64,000 bases of DNA from Salinilacihabitans rarus (GTDB lineage: Archaea; Halobacteriota; Halobacteria; Halobacteriales; Natrialbaceae), in assembly GCF_024296665.1 (NCBI RefSeq), contig NZ_CP100762.1:1736001-1800000 (forward strand), in the 5' to 3' direction. The translations under genes and the position numbers were made by a program. The notes under the pieces are model-generated. The model made no database searches. It was not told where the DNA came from and saw nothing but the letters and a program-made list of their open reading frames with translations. Positions within the stretch are counted from its first letter, which is position 1. The number at the start of each line of letters is the position of its first letter. Positions 24,743-34,557 of the stretch are shown here, in pieces.

Positions 24743-27206
24743 CCGCGACACCGGCGTGAGCAGGCGGTCCGTGTTGCTCTCGGCGGGTGCCGCCGCGGGC
24801 GTGCTGGGCGTCGGCGGCAGCGGCCTCCAGTCGCTCGGCGAGCGCGGCGGAACCGTCCACGACGTCGAGCGGTTCCTCGACCGGAACGGCGTCTTCCACG
24901 GATACTGTTCGCCGAACTGTCGCGGCAAGTGCCAGATGGACGTCCACGTCCGCGACGGGCAGATCAAGAAGGTCGAACCGAAGGTCCCCGACAACGAGGA
25001 CTACCAGCGTTCGTGTACGCTCGGGCTCAGCCACGCCCAGCGGACCTACAACCCGACGCGGCTGAAGTACCCGATGAAACGGGCCGACTGGTCGCCCGGT
25101 GACCCGAATCCGTCGGGGCGTGGCCCGGACGCCGAGTTCGAGCGCATCGAGTGGGGCGAGGCCCTCGACTACGTCGCCGACGAGATGCTTCGCGTACGCG
25201 AGGAGTACTCGCCCGAGAGCGTCTACTTCGAACTCGGCTCCGGGACCGACGGGATCGGTGGGACGGTCTACAACCGCCTCGCCGGCGCGTTCGGCGGGAC
25301 GATGAAGGCGTGGTCGATCGACATCAACGTCGGCCTCGGCTTCCGCCGCGTCACTGGCGCCGGGTACTTCAACACCCCGACCAACCAGGCGACGGACATC
25401 GAGAACGCCAACACCATCGTCATCTGGGGCGGCAACGTCTTCGAGAGCCGGTTCCAGATGGACGCGTCGAAGGTCCTCGACGCGAAACAAAACGGCGCGA
25501 AGATCGTCGTCGTCGATCCCGTCTACAACACGACGACCACGAAGGCCGACCTGTGGCTGCCGGTCGAACCCGGCAAGGACGGCCACCTCGCGATGGCGAT
25601 GATCCACACGACCTTCGAGGAGGACTACCTCGACGAACAGTTCCTCCGGGAGCGCACGCTCGGGCCGGCCCTGGTTCGGGAAGACGGCTCCCTGCTGAAA
25701 ACCGCCGACGTCTTCGCGGACGGCGACGAGGAGACGCCGGTCGCGCTCGATGCGGAATCGGGCGACCCGGTCGCCCTCGAACCCGAAACGTACGGCGAGT
25801 ACGCCCTCTTCGGCGAGTACGAGGTCGACGGCGAGACGGTGACGACCGGCCTGACGGAGATTCGGGAGGCTGCCGCCGAGTACGCCCCCGAGGACATCGC
25901 GGAGTACGTCGGCGTCGACGCCGAGAACATCCGGCAGACCGTTCGCTGGCTCGGCACGCGCGGCCCGGGCGGCATCCTGACCGGACTGGGCGTCGACCGG
26001 TACGTCTACGGCCACGTCTTCGGTCAGGCGTACGCCATCTTGCTCGCCCTGCTCGGACAGTACGGGATGAGCGGGTGCGTGACCGGCGGGATCACCCAGG
26101 GCGGCGGATTCGCGAGCGATTACGGCGGCGTCGAAGGCGCGCCCGGCCCGCGGTCGCTCCAGCAGAAGGGCATCCTCTCGGCGATGGCGGGTGAGGACGA
26201 CCACCCGATCAAGGCCATGTACGCCATGGCCTCGAACTTCACCGCCAACCAGATGCCCAACCGCCAGGAGTGGCTGGACGCTCTCGAGAACGTCGACATG
26301 GTCGCCGTGGCGGACATGCAACACACGCCGACTGTCCAGCACGCGGACATCATCCTGCCGGCCTCCCACTGGTTCGAGCGCGAGGACGTCACCGGATCGT
26401 GGACCCAGCCACACGTTCGCTACCGCGAACCGGTCCACGAACCGCTGTGGGAATCGAAGAGCGACCACTGGATGCTCGTCAGGCTGGCCGAGCGGTTGGG
26501 TTACGGCGAGCACTTCGACCGCGACCGCGAGACGACGCTGCGGAAGGTCCTCGACGCCGAGGAGCGTTTCTCCCTCGAGGACCTCCGCGAGAAGGGGACC
26601 TTCTTCGACGACAGCGCCCCCGAGATCATCTGGCAGGGCGAGTTCAACACCCCCAGCGGGCGCCTCGAGATCTACGACGAGGACGCCCCCTCCGAGGACG
26701 GGACGTCCCTCGAAGTCCCGGTCCCGATGGAGAGTCGGACGAGTCCCGACCACGAACTCGCCGGCGAGTATCCCCTCACCTTCCTCCAGAAACACAGTCG
26801 CTGGCGGATCCACTCGCAGTTCGGGCGGATGCCGTACCTGCGACAGATCGAGTCCGAACCGGTCGTCGACATCAACCCGAGCGACGCCGAGGAACGGGGC
26901 ATCGAGGACGGCGACTACGTCCGCATCTTCAACGACCGCGGCGAAGTCGTCGTCAAGGCCCGACACAACGAGGGCTACCGGCCCGGGATGGTCAACGTCA
27001 ACCAGGGCTGGTGGGGAGACGACTACGTCCGGGGCCACCACAACGACCTCACGCACACCGACGTCAGCGACGCGATCGAGAACTTCGCGTTCTACGACAC
27101 CCGCGTCGAGGTCGAGCCGGCCCCCGACGACGTCGACACGAGCCAGTACACGGACCCCGAGCGAGCCCCGTGGCTCACCGACTCGGGAAACGGAGGTGAT
27201 ACCTGA
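24735..27206 (+). CDS. dmsA: DMSO/TMAO reductase catalytic subunit DmsA, copy 1
   Basis: An 823-residue bis-MGD molybdoenzyme. The N-terminal SRRSVLLSAGAAAGVLG is a twin-arginine signal, so the enzyme acts outside the membrane. CSPNCRGKC with a later SCTLG gives four Cys for one [4Fe-4S] cluster. Downstream are the molybdopterin-binding blocks (WSIDINVGLG, NANTIVIWGGN, KIVVVDPVYNTTTTKADLWLPVEPGKDGHL) and the C-terminal MGD domain (WRIHSQFG, GIEDGDYVRIFNDRGEVVVKA). The substrate (DMSO, TMAO or similar) is inferred from operon structure and the DmsR-like neighbour. It overlaps dmsB by 1 bp. Confidence 0.9.
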   Translation: MSDRDTGVSRRSVLLSAGAAAGVLGVGGSGLQSLGERGGTVHDVERFLDRNGVFHGYCSPNCRGKCQMDVHVRDGQIKKVEPKVPDNEDYQRSCTLGLSHAQRTYNPTRLKYPMKRADWSPGDPNPSGRGPDAEFERIEWGEALDYVADEMLRVREEYSPESVYFELGSGTDGIGGTVYNRLAGAFGGTMKAWSIDINVGLGFRRVTGAGYFNTPTNQATDIENANTIVIWGGNVFESRFQMDASKVLDAKQNGAKIVVVDPVYNTTTTKADLWLPVEPGKDGHLAMAMIHTTFEEDYLDEQFLRERTLGPALVREDGSLLKTADVFADGDEETPVALDAESGDPVALEPETYGEYALFGEYEVDGETVTTGLTEIREAAAEYAPEDIAEYVGVDAENIRQTVRWLGTRGPGGILTGLGVDRYVYGHVFGQAYAILLALLGQYGMSGCVTGGITQGGGFASDYGGVEGAPGPRSLQQKGILSAMAGEDDHPIKAMYAMASNFTANQMPNRQEWLDALENVDMVAVADMQHTPTVQHADIILPASHWFEREDVTGSWTQPHVRYREPVHEPLWESKSDHWMLVRLAERLGYGEHFDRDRETTLRKVLDAEERFSLEDLREKGTFFDDSAPEIIWQGEFNTPSGRLEIYDEDAPSEDGTSLEVPVPMESRTSPDHELAGEYPLTFLQKHSRWRIHSQFGRMPYLRQIESEPVVDINPSDAEERGIEDGDYVRIFNDRGEVVVKARHNEGYRPGMVNVNQGWWGDDYVRGHHNDLTHTDVSDAIENFAFYDTRVEVEPAPDDVDTSQYTDPERAPWLTDSGNGGDT

Positions 27207-27934
27207 TGACGAACTACGGCATGGTAATCGACCAGGAACGGTGCATCGGCTGTCAGGCGTGTTCGACGGCCTGCACCGAGGAGAACAACGTCGGTCTCGG
27301 TCAGGTCTGGAACCGCGTGCTGACGAAAGGTGGTGACAGTATCGAGACGCCGTCGGGGAGCTACCCCGTCGACGGCAGCGACGGCACCGGGAGCCTCTCG
27401 ATGGACTTCCAGCCGACGGCCTGCCAGCACTGTGACAACGCCCCGTGCGTGAAGGTGTGTCCGGTCAACGCGACCTACAAGCGCGAGGACGGCATCGTCA
27501 CCATCGACTACGAGAAGTGTATGGGCTGTCGGTACTGCATGAGCGCCTGCCCGTACAACGCCCGGGTGTTCAACTACGACGAACCCGAGCACGTCCCCGC
27601 GGAGGGGACCGGCAACGTCCCGGAACGGCCACAGGGCGTCGTCGAGAAGTGTACCTTCTGCAGCCACCGGGTCGAGGAGGACCTCGATCCGGCCTGCGTC
27701 GTCGCCTGTCCCGCCGACGCGCGGATCTTCGGCGACCTCGACGACCCCGACAGCACCGTCTCGCGGTACGTCGACAAGTACGAGACCCACCGGCTGCTCG
27801 AGGACCTCGAAACGTCGCCGAGCACCTACTACGTGCGCGGCGAGATGACCCCCGGCCGGCAGCGGGTGGGCAAGGAACTGGAGGGAACGGAGCGCAAAGA
27901 CGTCTCCCTCCCGGACGGAGGTGAGAGCCAATGA
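27206..27934 (+). CDS. dmsB: Iron-sulfur electron-transfer subunit DmsB, copy 1
   Basis: A 242-residue four-cluster ferredoxin subunit that passes electrons from the membrane anchor to DmsA. Four Cys groups are visible: CIGCQACSTAC, CQHCDNAPCVKVC, CMGCRYCMSAC and CTFCSHRVEEDLDPACVVAC, i.e. 16 Cys. The middle and late groups are in DNA tracts nearly identical to copy 2, while the N-terminal 70 residues differ. ATG overlaps the dmsA stop, and the stop overlaps dmsC by 4 bp. Confidence 0.93.
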   Translation: MTNYGMVIDQERCIGCQACSTACTEENNVGLGQVWNRVLTKGGDSIETPSGSYPVDGSDGTGSLSMDFQPTACQHCDNAPCVKVCPVNATYKREDGIVTIDYEKCMGCRYCMSACPYNARVFNYDEPEHVPAEGTGNVPERPQGVVEKCTFCSHRVEEDLDPACVVACPADARIFGDLDDPDSTVSRYVDKYETHRLLEDLETSPSTYYVRGEMTPGRQRVGKELEGTERKDVSLPDGGESQ

Positions 27935-29195
27935 GCACCGACGCGAGAGCGGAGGCCGGCGTCCTCGTCCCGCGGTTCGGCAGCCGCGGGAAAGCGTGGG
28001 TCGGCCTGCTGGCCGTTCTGGTGCTCGTCGGGCTGGGGGCGTGGATCTACCAGCTCCAGCAGGGGCTGGCGGTCACGGGCATGGACAACGTCTTCTCGTG
28101 GGGGCTGTACATCATGCTGTTCGTCTTCTTCATCGGCCTCTCGGCCGGCGGACTGATCATCTCGAGCGCGCCGAAGTTCTTCCACTCGAAACGCTACGAC
28201 AGTCTCGCCGCGCTCGGCGTCCTGCTCAGCCTGGGCTGTATCGTCGTCGCCGGGCTGTTGATTCTGCCCGACCTGGGGCGGCCGAGCCGGATCACCGGCT
28301 TCCTGACGTCGCCGGACTTCCGCTCGCCGATGGTCTGGGACTTCGCGATCGTCGTCCTCTACGGGCTCTTTAGCGCCGGCTACCTCTGGTTGCTGACCCG
28401 GCGCGATCTGGCGAAGATGGGCTCGCGACTCGCCTTCGGCGTCGAGGACACGCCCGAGGGTCGTGAACGCGACCGCAAGCGGGCGTTCTGGGCGGCGGCG
28501 GTCGCGATCCCGCTGGCGATCGCGCTGCACTCCGTTACTGGCTGGATCTTCGCGACGCAGATCGGGCGTGGTGACTGGTTCAACCCGCTGGTGGCGCCGA
28601 TGTTCATCATGAAGGCGCTGGTCTCCGGGCTGGCGCTGCTGCTGGTGACCGCCATCCTCGCGGATCGGCTCACCCGCTTCCGCCTGCCCGAGGCGCTCGT
28701 CCCCGAGTTGGGCAAGGTGCTGGGCGTGTTCGTGGCAGTGCACGTCGTCTATCTGGTGGCGGCCGAGCGGTTGCCCCACGCGTGGGCGGCGCACTTCGAC
28801 TTCTGGTCGATCACGAGCGCGTTCCTCGTCGGGGACACGGTCCACTTCTGGCTGTGGACGGTCGTCGGCGGCGCCATCCCGATCGCACTGCTCGCCGTTC
28901 CCTCCTTGCGGCGCAACGTTGGAGCGGTGTTCGCCGCGAGCGTGGCGGCGATCGTAGGCATCCTCTTCGAGGGCGTCTACCTCGTCTTCACCGGCTACAC
29001 CGACCTGAACATCGACGCCGCCCCCGGCGTGACCACCGGCACCGACTACACGGGGTTCGGCGCCGACATCTGGGCGACCGCCGGCAGCTACACGCCGACG
29101 GTCGTCGAACTCGCCGTCACCGTCGGCATCGTCGCTCTCGGCGCGTTGCTGGTCACCCTCGGCCTGCGCTTCCTGCCGCTGCAACCCGGCGGCGG
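27914..29195 (+). repeat. Near-identical dms repeat, left copy (dmsC1)
   Basis: About 1.28 kb, from the ribosome-binding GGAGGTGAG before dmsC to the codons for residue 421 or so, matches 33276-34557 with fewer than about twenty substitutions by eye, all silent. Both ends of the match are abrupt. Confidence 0.9.
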
Positions 29196-29304
29196 CGCGC
29201 CCGTCGGTGCGGGCGGCGACCGGACCGCGCCCGACGCGGACCCGGCGGTCGCCGACGGCGGCCGCGAGACCGACGCCGACGCGGGGGCCGATCGTCGTGA
29301 GTGA
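27931..29304 (+). CDS. dmsC: NrfD/PsrC-type membrane anchor DmsC, copy 1
   Basis: A 457-residue polytopic anchor that oxidises menaquinol and feeds electrons to DmsB. About nine hydrophobic spans are visible, beginning AWVGLLAVLVLVGLGAWIY and including WGLYIMLFVFFIGLSAGGLI, the PsrC/NrfD hallmark region, and MIMKALVSGLALLLV-like later spans. Residues 1 to about 423 are identical to copy 2; only the hydrophilic C-terminal tail differs. It overlaps dmsB (ATGA) and, by 8 bp, dmsD. Confidence 0.92.
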   Translation: MSTDARAEAGVLVPRFGSRGKAWVGLLAVLVLVGLGAWIYQLQQGLAVTGMDNVFSWGLYIMLFVFFIGLSAGGLIISSAPKFFHSKRYDSLAALGVLLSLGCIVVAGLLILPDLGRPSRITGFLTSPDFRSPMVWDFAIVVLYGLFSAGYLWLLTRRDLAKMGSRLAFGVEDTPEGRERDRKRAFWAAAVAIPLAIALHSVTGWIFATQIGRGDWFNPLVAPMFIMKALVSGLALLLVTAILADRLTRFRLPEALVPELGKVLGVFVAVHVVYLVAAERLPHAWAAHFDFWSITSAFLVGDTVHFWLWTVVGGAIPIALLAVPSLRRNVGAVFAASVAAIVGILFEGVYLVFTGYTDLNIDAAPGVTTGTDYTGFGADIWATAGSYTPTVVELAVTVGIVALGALLVTLGLRFLPLQPGGGAPVGAGGDRTAPDADPAVADGGRETDADAGADRRE

Positions 29305-29824
29305 GACGCCGTCCGGACTCGACGACGGGCGTCAGCTAGCCGAGGGCTACGCCGTGCTGGCCCGCTGCTGGCGGCGGCCGACCGCCGACCTGCTTGACGC
29401 GGCGGCGGACGCGCTCGGCCGGATCGACCCGGCGGTCCGTGACGCCGCGGTCAGCCCGCTCCGGGCCGAGCACGCGCGACTGTTCGTCGGCCCCGGCGAG
29501 CCGACCTGCCCGCCGTACGAGAGCGTCTACCGCGACGAGAACGGGGCAGTGCTCGGGCCGTCGACGCGCGACGTCGTCGAGTGGTACCGGGCGTACGACC
29601 TCGGGCTCGACCCCGACTGGCCGGACCTGCCGGACCACGTCGCGACCGAACTCGAGTTCGCCGCCTACCTCCTCGACCGCGGCGAGCCGGAAGCCTGCGA
29701 GCGCTTCCTCGACGAACACCCCCGCCAGTGGCTCGGGGAGTTCCTCGCCGACGTCGAGCGCGAGACCAGCGAGCCCTACTACGCGGCGCTCGCCCGGGCG
29801 ACCGCCACCGCGGTCGACCTCTAG
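29297..29824 (+). CDS. dmsD: TorD/DmsD-family chaperone
   Basis: A 175-residue, all-helical acidic protein of the TorD/DmsD family, cytoplasmic chaperones that bind the Tat signal of the molybdoenzyme until the cofactor is inserted. Supporting blocks are LRAEHARLFVGPGEPTCPPYESVYRDENG (family core around the P-P-Y-E-S motif), VVEWYRAYDLG, ELEFAAYLLDRG and FLDEHPRQWLGEFLADVE. GTG 29297 sits inside the dmsC end. There is no second copy after dmsC2, so one chaperone probably serves both reductases. Confidence 0.9.
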   Translation: MSETPSGLDDGRQLAEGYAVLARCWRRPTADLLDAAADALGRIDPAVRDAAVSPLRAEHARLFVGPGEPTCPPYESVYRDENGAVLGPSTRDVVEWYRAYDLGLDPDWPDLPDHVATELEFAAYLLDRGEPEACERFLDEHPRQWLGEFLADVERETSEPYYAALARATATAVDL

Positions 29825-29917
29825 GCGGCCCCTTTCTCCGGCGGTCGTGAATCGCCGTCGTCCGTCACGTACCGCTTCGCGACGCCGTGGCGGAGAGCCG
29901 ACGGGTTCGCGGACGCG

Positions 29918-29925
29918 TTATAAAT
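29918..29925 (+). promoter_or_regulatory. TATA-like element of dms operon 2
   Basis: TTATAAAT, 65-72 bp upstream of the 30-codon leader ATG at 29990, matching both sequence and spacing of the element before dms operon 1. It shows that the second operon has its own promoter. Confidence 0.6.
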
Positions 29926-29989
29926 GGCTGAATTATTCGACACTGAGCGCTCGGCGGCGCGGCCCGTAGTAGCGGCCGGAGGAATTACG

Positions 29990-30082
29990 ATGGGTAATAC
30001 AGACGACGATTTAGCGATCGAAGGCGACGGAACCGGCCTCGGCGCCGGCCGGAGCGTGTCGGTCGTCGGGGGGACCGCATGA
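29990..30082 (+). CDS. 30-residue leader ORF coupled to dmsA2
   Basis: A short frame beginning MGNTDDDLAIEGDGTGLGAG and ending in ATGA, whose ATG is the dmsA2 start. It is preceded by a good GGAGG at 29979-29983, seven bases from the ATG, which is stronger than anything directly ahead of dmsA2. It occupies the same place as the 85-residue protein of operon 1 but shows no clear similarity. It may exist to deliver ribosomes to dmsA2, or be an eroded homologue. Translation is inferred. Confidence 0.6.
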   Translation: MGNTDDDLAIEGDGTGLGAGRSVSVVGGTA

Positions 30083-32559
30083 GCGGCCGGGACCGCACCG
30101 AGGTCAGCAGACGGTCGGTGTTGCTCTCCGCGGGCGCCGCCGCCGGCGTACTGGGACTCGGCGGGGCGTCCTCGCTTCGGTCGCTCGACGGGGTAGACCG
30201 GGCCGGGACGGTTACCGATCTCTTCGACGAGACGCAGGTGCTCAACACGGCGTGTGCCCCGAACTGCCGGGGGAAGTGTCCGCTCAACGTCCACGTCAGG
30301 GACGGCCAGATCAAGTTCGTCGAACCGCAGATGACCGACGACGAGCGGTACCGTCGGGGCTGCCTGCTGGGCCAATCGCACGTCCAGCGCGTCTACAGCC
30401 CGAAGCGGCTGAAGTACCCGATGGTACGGAGCGACTGGTCTCCGGGCGAGCCCAACCCGGAGGGGCGCGGCTCCGACGCCGAGTTCGAGCAGGTCTCGTG
30501 GGACGAGGCGATCGGGTACGTCGCGGACGGGATGGAACGGGCCCGGGAGGAGTACGGTCCGGAGAGCGTCTTCTTCCACACCGGCTCCGGCGACAACGGG
30601 AGGGGGACGACGCTGTTCGGACGGCTCGCGGCGATGTTCGGCGGCACCCAGCAGGCCTGGTCGATCGACTCGAACGTCGGCGTCGGGTTCAACCGCATCA
30701 CCGGCCACGGCTTCTTCCTCCCGCCGACAAACGAGTCCGAGGACTGGGTCAACGCGAACACGATCATCGTCTGGGGCTCGGACCTGTTCGCGAGCCAGTT
30801 CCAGAGCGACGCGTCGAAGGTCCTCGACGCGATAGAGCGCGGCGCCAAACTGGTCGTCGTCGACCCCGTCTACACGACGACGGCGGCGAAGGCCGACCTC
30901 TGGCTGCCGATCAAGCCGGGGAAGGACACGCACCTCGCGCTCGCGATGATCCACGAGGTGCTCGCCGCGGAGACCTACGACGCGGAGTTCCTCCGCGAGC
31001 GGACGACCGCCGGCGCGCTCGTCCGGGACGACACCGGCGAGATGCTCCGGATGCGCGACGTGGGCGGCGGCGCCGACGACGACCGCGTCGTCGGAATCCA
31101 CGCCGAGACCGGCGACCCGGTCCCGCTGGAACCCGACACGTACGCGAACGTCGAACTCCTCGGCGAGTACGAGGTCGACGGCGTCGCCGCGACGACGTCG
31201 CTGTCGCTCCTCGAGGACCACGTCGAGGAGTACTCGCCGGAGGCGGTCGCGGAGGTCGCCGACCTCCACCCGGAAGACATCCGGACGGCGATTCGCTGGC
31301 TGGCGACGCGCGGTCCCGGCGGTATCGCCCCGAGTTACGCGATCGGACGCTACAAGTACGGTCACGTGTTCGGACAGACCTACGCCATCCTGCTCGCGCT
31401 GACGGGCGACTACGGCAAGTCGGGGACGATCCAGTCTCACCACCCATCCGGGACGTCGCTCCACAGCGGCGACTACGGCAGTCCGGAGGGTGCAGCGGGG
31501 ACCCAGACGCTGTTCATGCACGAGGTGCCCGACGCGCTAGAGCACGGCGACCCCTTCCCGATCAAAGCGATCTACGGGATGGAGTCGAACATGCTCGTCA
31601 ACCAGTTCCCGGACCGCAAGCGCTGGATCGAACTCCTCGAGAACGTCGACACGTTCGTAATGGCGGACTTCCACCGCACGCCGACGGTCCAGCACGCCGA
31701 CATCATCCTGCCTGCGGCCCACTGGTTCGAGCGCGAGGACATCACCGACGCGTGGGGCTCGCACCCGCACATCTCCTACCGGACGAAGGCCCACGAACCG
31801 CTCTGGGAGGCGCGGGACGACTACTACATCATCGCCGACCTCGCCGAGGCGCTCGGCTACGATGACCTGTTCCTCGGCGACAAGCACGCCGAACTGGAGA
31901 AAATCGCCGCGAATGACGACCGGTTCGACTTCGACGAACTGCGCGAGAAGGGGAACATCCGCGTCAGCGACAACGTGATCAAGTACACCGAGCCGTTCCC
32001 GACCGACACCGGCCGGATCGAGATCTACGACGAGGACCAGCCCGTCGAGGAGGACGGGACGGTCCTCGACCTCCCGCGGCCGATCGAGGACCGGACGGCC
32101 GACGACCACGAACTCGCCGACGAGTACCCCCTGCTGTTCATGCAGAAGCACTCGAAGTGGCGCATCCACTCGCAGTGGGCGGACAGCGCCATGACCCGGA
32201 AGTTCAGTCCGGAGCCGACGCTCGACGTCCACCCGTCGGACGCGGCCGAGCGGGGCATCGAGGACGGCGACTACGTCCGCGTCTACAACGACCGCGGCGA
32301 GGTGGTCGTGAAGGCGACGTACAACGAGGGAATGCGCCCCGGGCTGATCAACGTCGATCAGGGGTGGTGGACGGAAGACTACGTCCACGGGAACCTGCAG
32401 GACCTCACCCACATGGAGGTCAACGACCTCGCGCCGACGTTCGCTTTCTACGACGTCCGGGCGGAGGTCGAACCCGCGCCCGACGTGGACGCGAGCCAGT
32501 ACGAAGACCCCGAGCCGGCCGACTGGGTCGACGGGGTCCCCACCGGAGGTGACGACTGA
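30079..32559 (+). CDS. dmsA: DMSO/TMAO reductase catalytic subunit DmsA, copy 2
   Basis: An 826-residue paralogue of DmsA1 with the same plan: Tat signal SRRSVLLSAGAAAGVLGLGG, four cluster Cys (CAPNCRGKC and later GCLLG), WSIDSNVGVGFNRITG, KLVVVDPVYTTTAAKADLWLPIKPGKD and the MGD-binding C-terminus GIEDGDYVRVYNDRGEVVVKA. Unlike dmsC, it is clearly diverged from copy 1 throughout, for example in the region after residue 410 (SHHPSGTSLHSGDYGSPEG instead of the glycine-rich segment). The two enzymes may therefore differ in substrate. Confidence 0.9.
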   Translation: MSGRDRTEVSRRSVLLSAGAAAGVLGLGGASSLRSLDGVDRAGTVTDLFDETQVLNTACAPNCRGKCPLNVHVRDGQIKFVEPQMTDDERYRRGCLLGQSHVQRVYSPKRLKYPMVRSDWSPGEPNPEGRGSDAEFEQVSWDEAIGYVADGMERAREEYGPESVFFHTGSGDNGRGTTLFGRLAAMFGGTQQAWSIDSNVGVGFNRITGHGFFLPPTNESEDWVNANTIIVWGSDLFASQFQSDASKVLDAIERGAKLVVVDPVYTTTAAKADLWLPIKPGKDTHLALAMIHEVLAAETYDAEFLRERTTAGALVRDDTGEMLRMRDVGGGADDDRVVGIHAETGDPVPLEPDTYANVELLGEYEVDGVAATTSLSLLEDHVEEYSPEAVAEVADLHPEDIRTAIRWLATRGPGGIAPSYAIGRYKYGHVFGQTYAILLALTGDYGKSGTIQSHHPSGTSLHSGDYGSPEGAAGTQTLFMHEVPDALEHGDPFPIKAIYGMESNMLVNQFPDRKRWIELLENVDTFVMADFHRTPTVQHADIILPAAHWFEREDITDAWGSHPHISYRTKAHEPLWEARDDYYIIADLAEALGYDDLFLGDKHAELEKIAANDDRFDFDELREKGNIRVSDNVIKYTEPFPTDTGRIEIYDEDQPVEEDGTVLDLPRPIEDRTADDHELADEYPLLFMQKHSKWRIHSQWADSAMTRKFSPEPTLDVHPSDAAERGIEDGDYVRVYNDRGEVVVKATYNEGMRPGLINVDQGWWTEDYVHGNLQDLTHMEVNDLAPTFAFYDVRAEVEPAPDVDASQYEDPEPADWVDGVPTGGDD

Positions 32560-33296
32560 TGACGAACTACGGCATGGTGATCGACCTGGAGCGGTGTATC
32601 GGCTGTCACGCCTGCGCGGTGAGTTGCAGCCACGAGAACAACGTCTCCCTCGACAAACAGTGGAACCGGATCCTCACGGAGGGCGGCGAGAACGTCGACA
32701 CGCCCGACGGCGAGTACCCCGAGGGGGGACGCGACGGCACGCTGTCGATGAATCACCTGCCACTCGCCTGCCAGCACTGTGACAACGCCCCGTGCGTGAA
32801 GGTGTGTCCGGTCAACGCGACCTACAAGCGCGAGGACGGCATCGTCACCATCGACTACGAGAAGTGTATGGGCTGTCGGTACTGCATGAGCGCCTGCCCG
32901 TACAACGCCCGGGTGTTCAACTACGACGATCCGATCACGGTCCCGTCCGAGGGAACCGGCAACGTCGAGGCACGCGGGAAGGGCGTCGTCGAGAAGTGTA
33001 CCTTCTGCAGCCACCGGGTCGAGGAGGACCTCGATCCGGCCTGCGTCGTCGCCTGCCCCGCCGACGCGCGGATCTTCGGCGACCTCGACGACCCCGACAG
33101 CACCGTCTCGCGGTACGTCAAGAAGTACGAGACGGACCAGCTACTCGACGACCTCGAGACCGACCCGAACACCTACTACGTCCGCGGGGAGATGACCCCC
33201 GGCCGGACGCGGAGCGGGAACGAACTCGAAGGGACCGAGAAGAAAGTCACCGGCAACCCGAACGGCGTCGCGACCGACGGAGGTGAGAGCCAATGA
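32559..33296 (+). CDS. dmsB: Iron-sulfur electron-transfer subunit DmsB, copy 2
   Basis: A 245-residue four-cluster ferredoxin subunit with the same 16-Cys plan as copy 1 (CIGCHACAVSC, CQHCDNAPCVKVC, CMGCRYCMSAC, CTFCSHRVEEDLDPACVVAC). DNA identity with copy 1 is patchy: 32766-32929 is identical to 27419-27582 and 32981-33119 differs from 27634-27772 at one base, while the gap between them and the ends are diverged. It overlaps dmsA2 by 1 bp and dmsC2 by 4 bp. Confidence 0.93.
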   Translation: MTNYGMVIDLERCIGCHACAVSCSHENNVSLDKQWNRILTEGGENVDTPDGEYPEGGRDGTLSMNHLPLACQHCDNAPCVKVCPVNATYKREDGIVTIDYEKCMGCRYCMSACPYNARVFNYDDPITVPSEGTGNVEARGKGVVEKCTFCSHRVEEDLDPACVVACPADARIFGDLDDPDSTVSRYVKKYETDQLLDDLETDPNTYYVRGEMTPGRTRSGNELEGTEKKVTGNPNGVATDGGESQ

Positions 33297-34557
33297 GCAC
33301 CGACGCGAGAGCGGAGGCCGGCGTCCTCGTCCCGCGGTTCGGCAGCCGCGGGAAAGCGTGGGTCGGCCTGCTGGCCGTTCTGGTGCTCGTCGGGCTGGGG
33401 GCGTGGATCTACCAGCTCCAGCAGGGGCTGGCGGTCACGGGCATGGACAACGTCTTCTCGTGGGGGCTGTACATCATGCTGTTCGTCTTCTTCATCGGCC
33501 TCTCGGCCGGCGGACTGATCATCTCGAGCGCGCCGAAGTTCTTCCACTCGAAACGCTACGACAGTCTCGCCGCGCTCGGGGTTCTCCTGAGTCTGGGCTG
33601 TATCGTCGTTGCCGGCTTGTTGATTCTGCCCGACCTGGGGCGGCCGAGCCGGATCACCGGCTTCCTGACGTCGCCGGATTTCCGCTCGCCGATGGTCTGG
33701 GACTTCGCGATCGTCGTCCTCTACGGGCTCTTTAGCGCCGGCTACCTCTGGTTGCTGACCCGGCGCGATCTGGCGAAGATGGGCTCGCGGCTCGCCTTCG
33801 GCGTCGAGGACACGCCCGAGGGTCGTGAACGCGACCGCAAGCGGGCGTTCTGGGCGGCGGCGGTCGCGATCCCGCTGGCGATCGCGCTGCACTCGGTGAC
33901 GGGGTGGATCTTCGCGACGCAGATCGGGCGTGGCGACTGGTTCAACCCGCTGGTGGCGCCGATGTTCATCATGAAGGCGCTGGTCTCCGGGCTGGCGCTG
34001 CTGCTGGTGACCGCCATCCTCGCGGATCGGCTCACCCGCTTCCGCCTGCCCGAGGCGCTCGTCCCCGAGTTGGGCAAGGTGCTGGGCGTGTTCGTGGCAG
34101 TGCACGTCGTCTATCTGGTGGCGGCCGAGCGGTTGCCCCACGCGTGGGCGGCGCACTTCGACTTCTGGTCGATCACGAGCGCGTTCCTCGTCGGGGACAC
34201 GGTCCACTTCTGGCTGTGGACGGTCGTCGGCGGCGCCATCCCGATCGCACTGCTCGCCGTTCCCTCCTTGCGGCGCAACGTCGGGGCGGTGTTCGCCGCG
34301 AGCGTGGCGGCGATCGTAGGCATCCTCTTCGAGGGCGTCTACCTCGTCTTCACCGGCTACACCGACCTGAACATCGACGCCGCCCCCGGCGTGACCACCG
34401 GCACCGACTACACGGGGTTCGGCGCCGACATCTGGGCGACCGCCGGCAGCTACACGCCGACGGTCGTCGAACTCGCCGTCACCGTCGGCATCGTCGCTCT
34501 CGGCGCGTTGCTGGTCACCCTCGGCCTGCGCTTCCTGCCGCTGCAACCCGGCGGCGG
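33276..34557 (+). repeat. Near-identical dms repeat, right copy (dmsC2)
   Basis: Partner of 27914-29195. The few differences cluster (for example at 33577-33625 and 33895-33905) and are all at silent positions; flanking sequence on both sides is unrelated or diverged. Confidence 0.9.

Noticed and set aside
24630-27056. An 808-codon minus-strand open frame over dmsA1
   Set aside because: Antisense shadow of dmsA1; no domain recognisable, and dmsA1 shows Tat signal, cluster Cys and MGD motifs.
27914-34557. Possible composite transposon, because of the long direct repeats
   Set aside because: The repeats are functional dmsC genes inside two complete operons; no transposase or terminal inverted repeats flank them.
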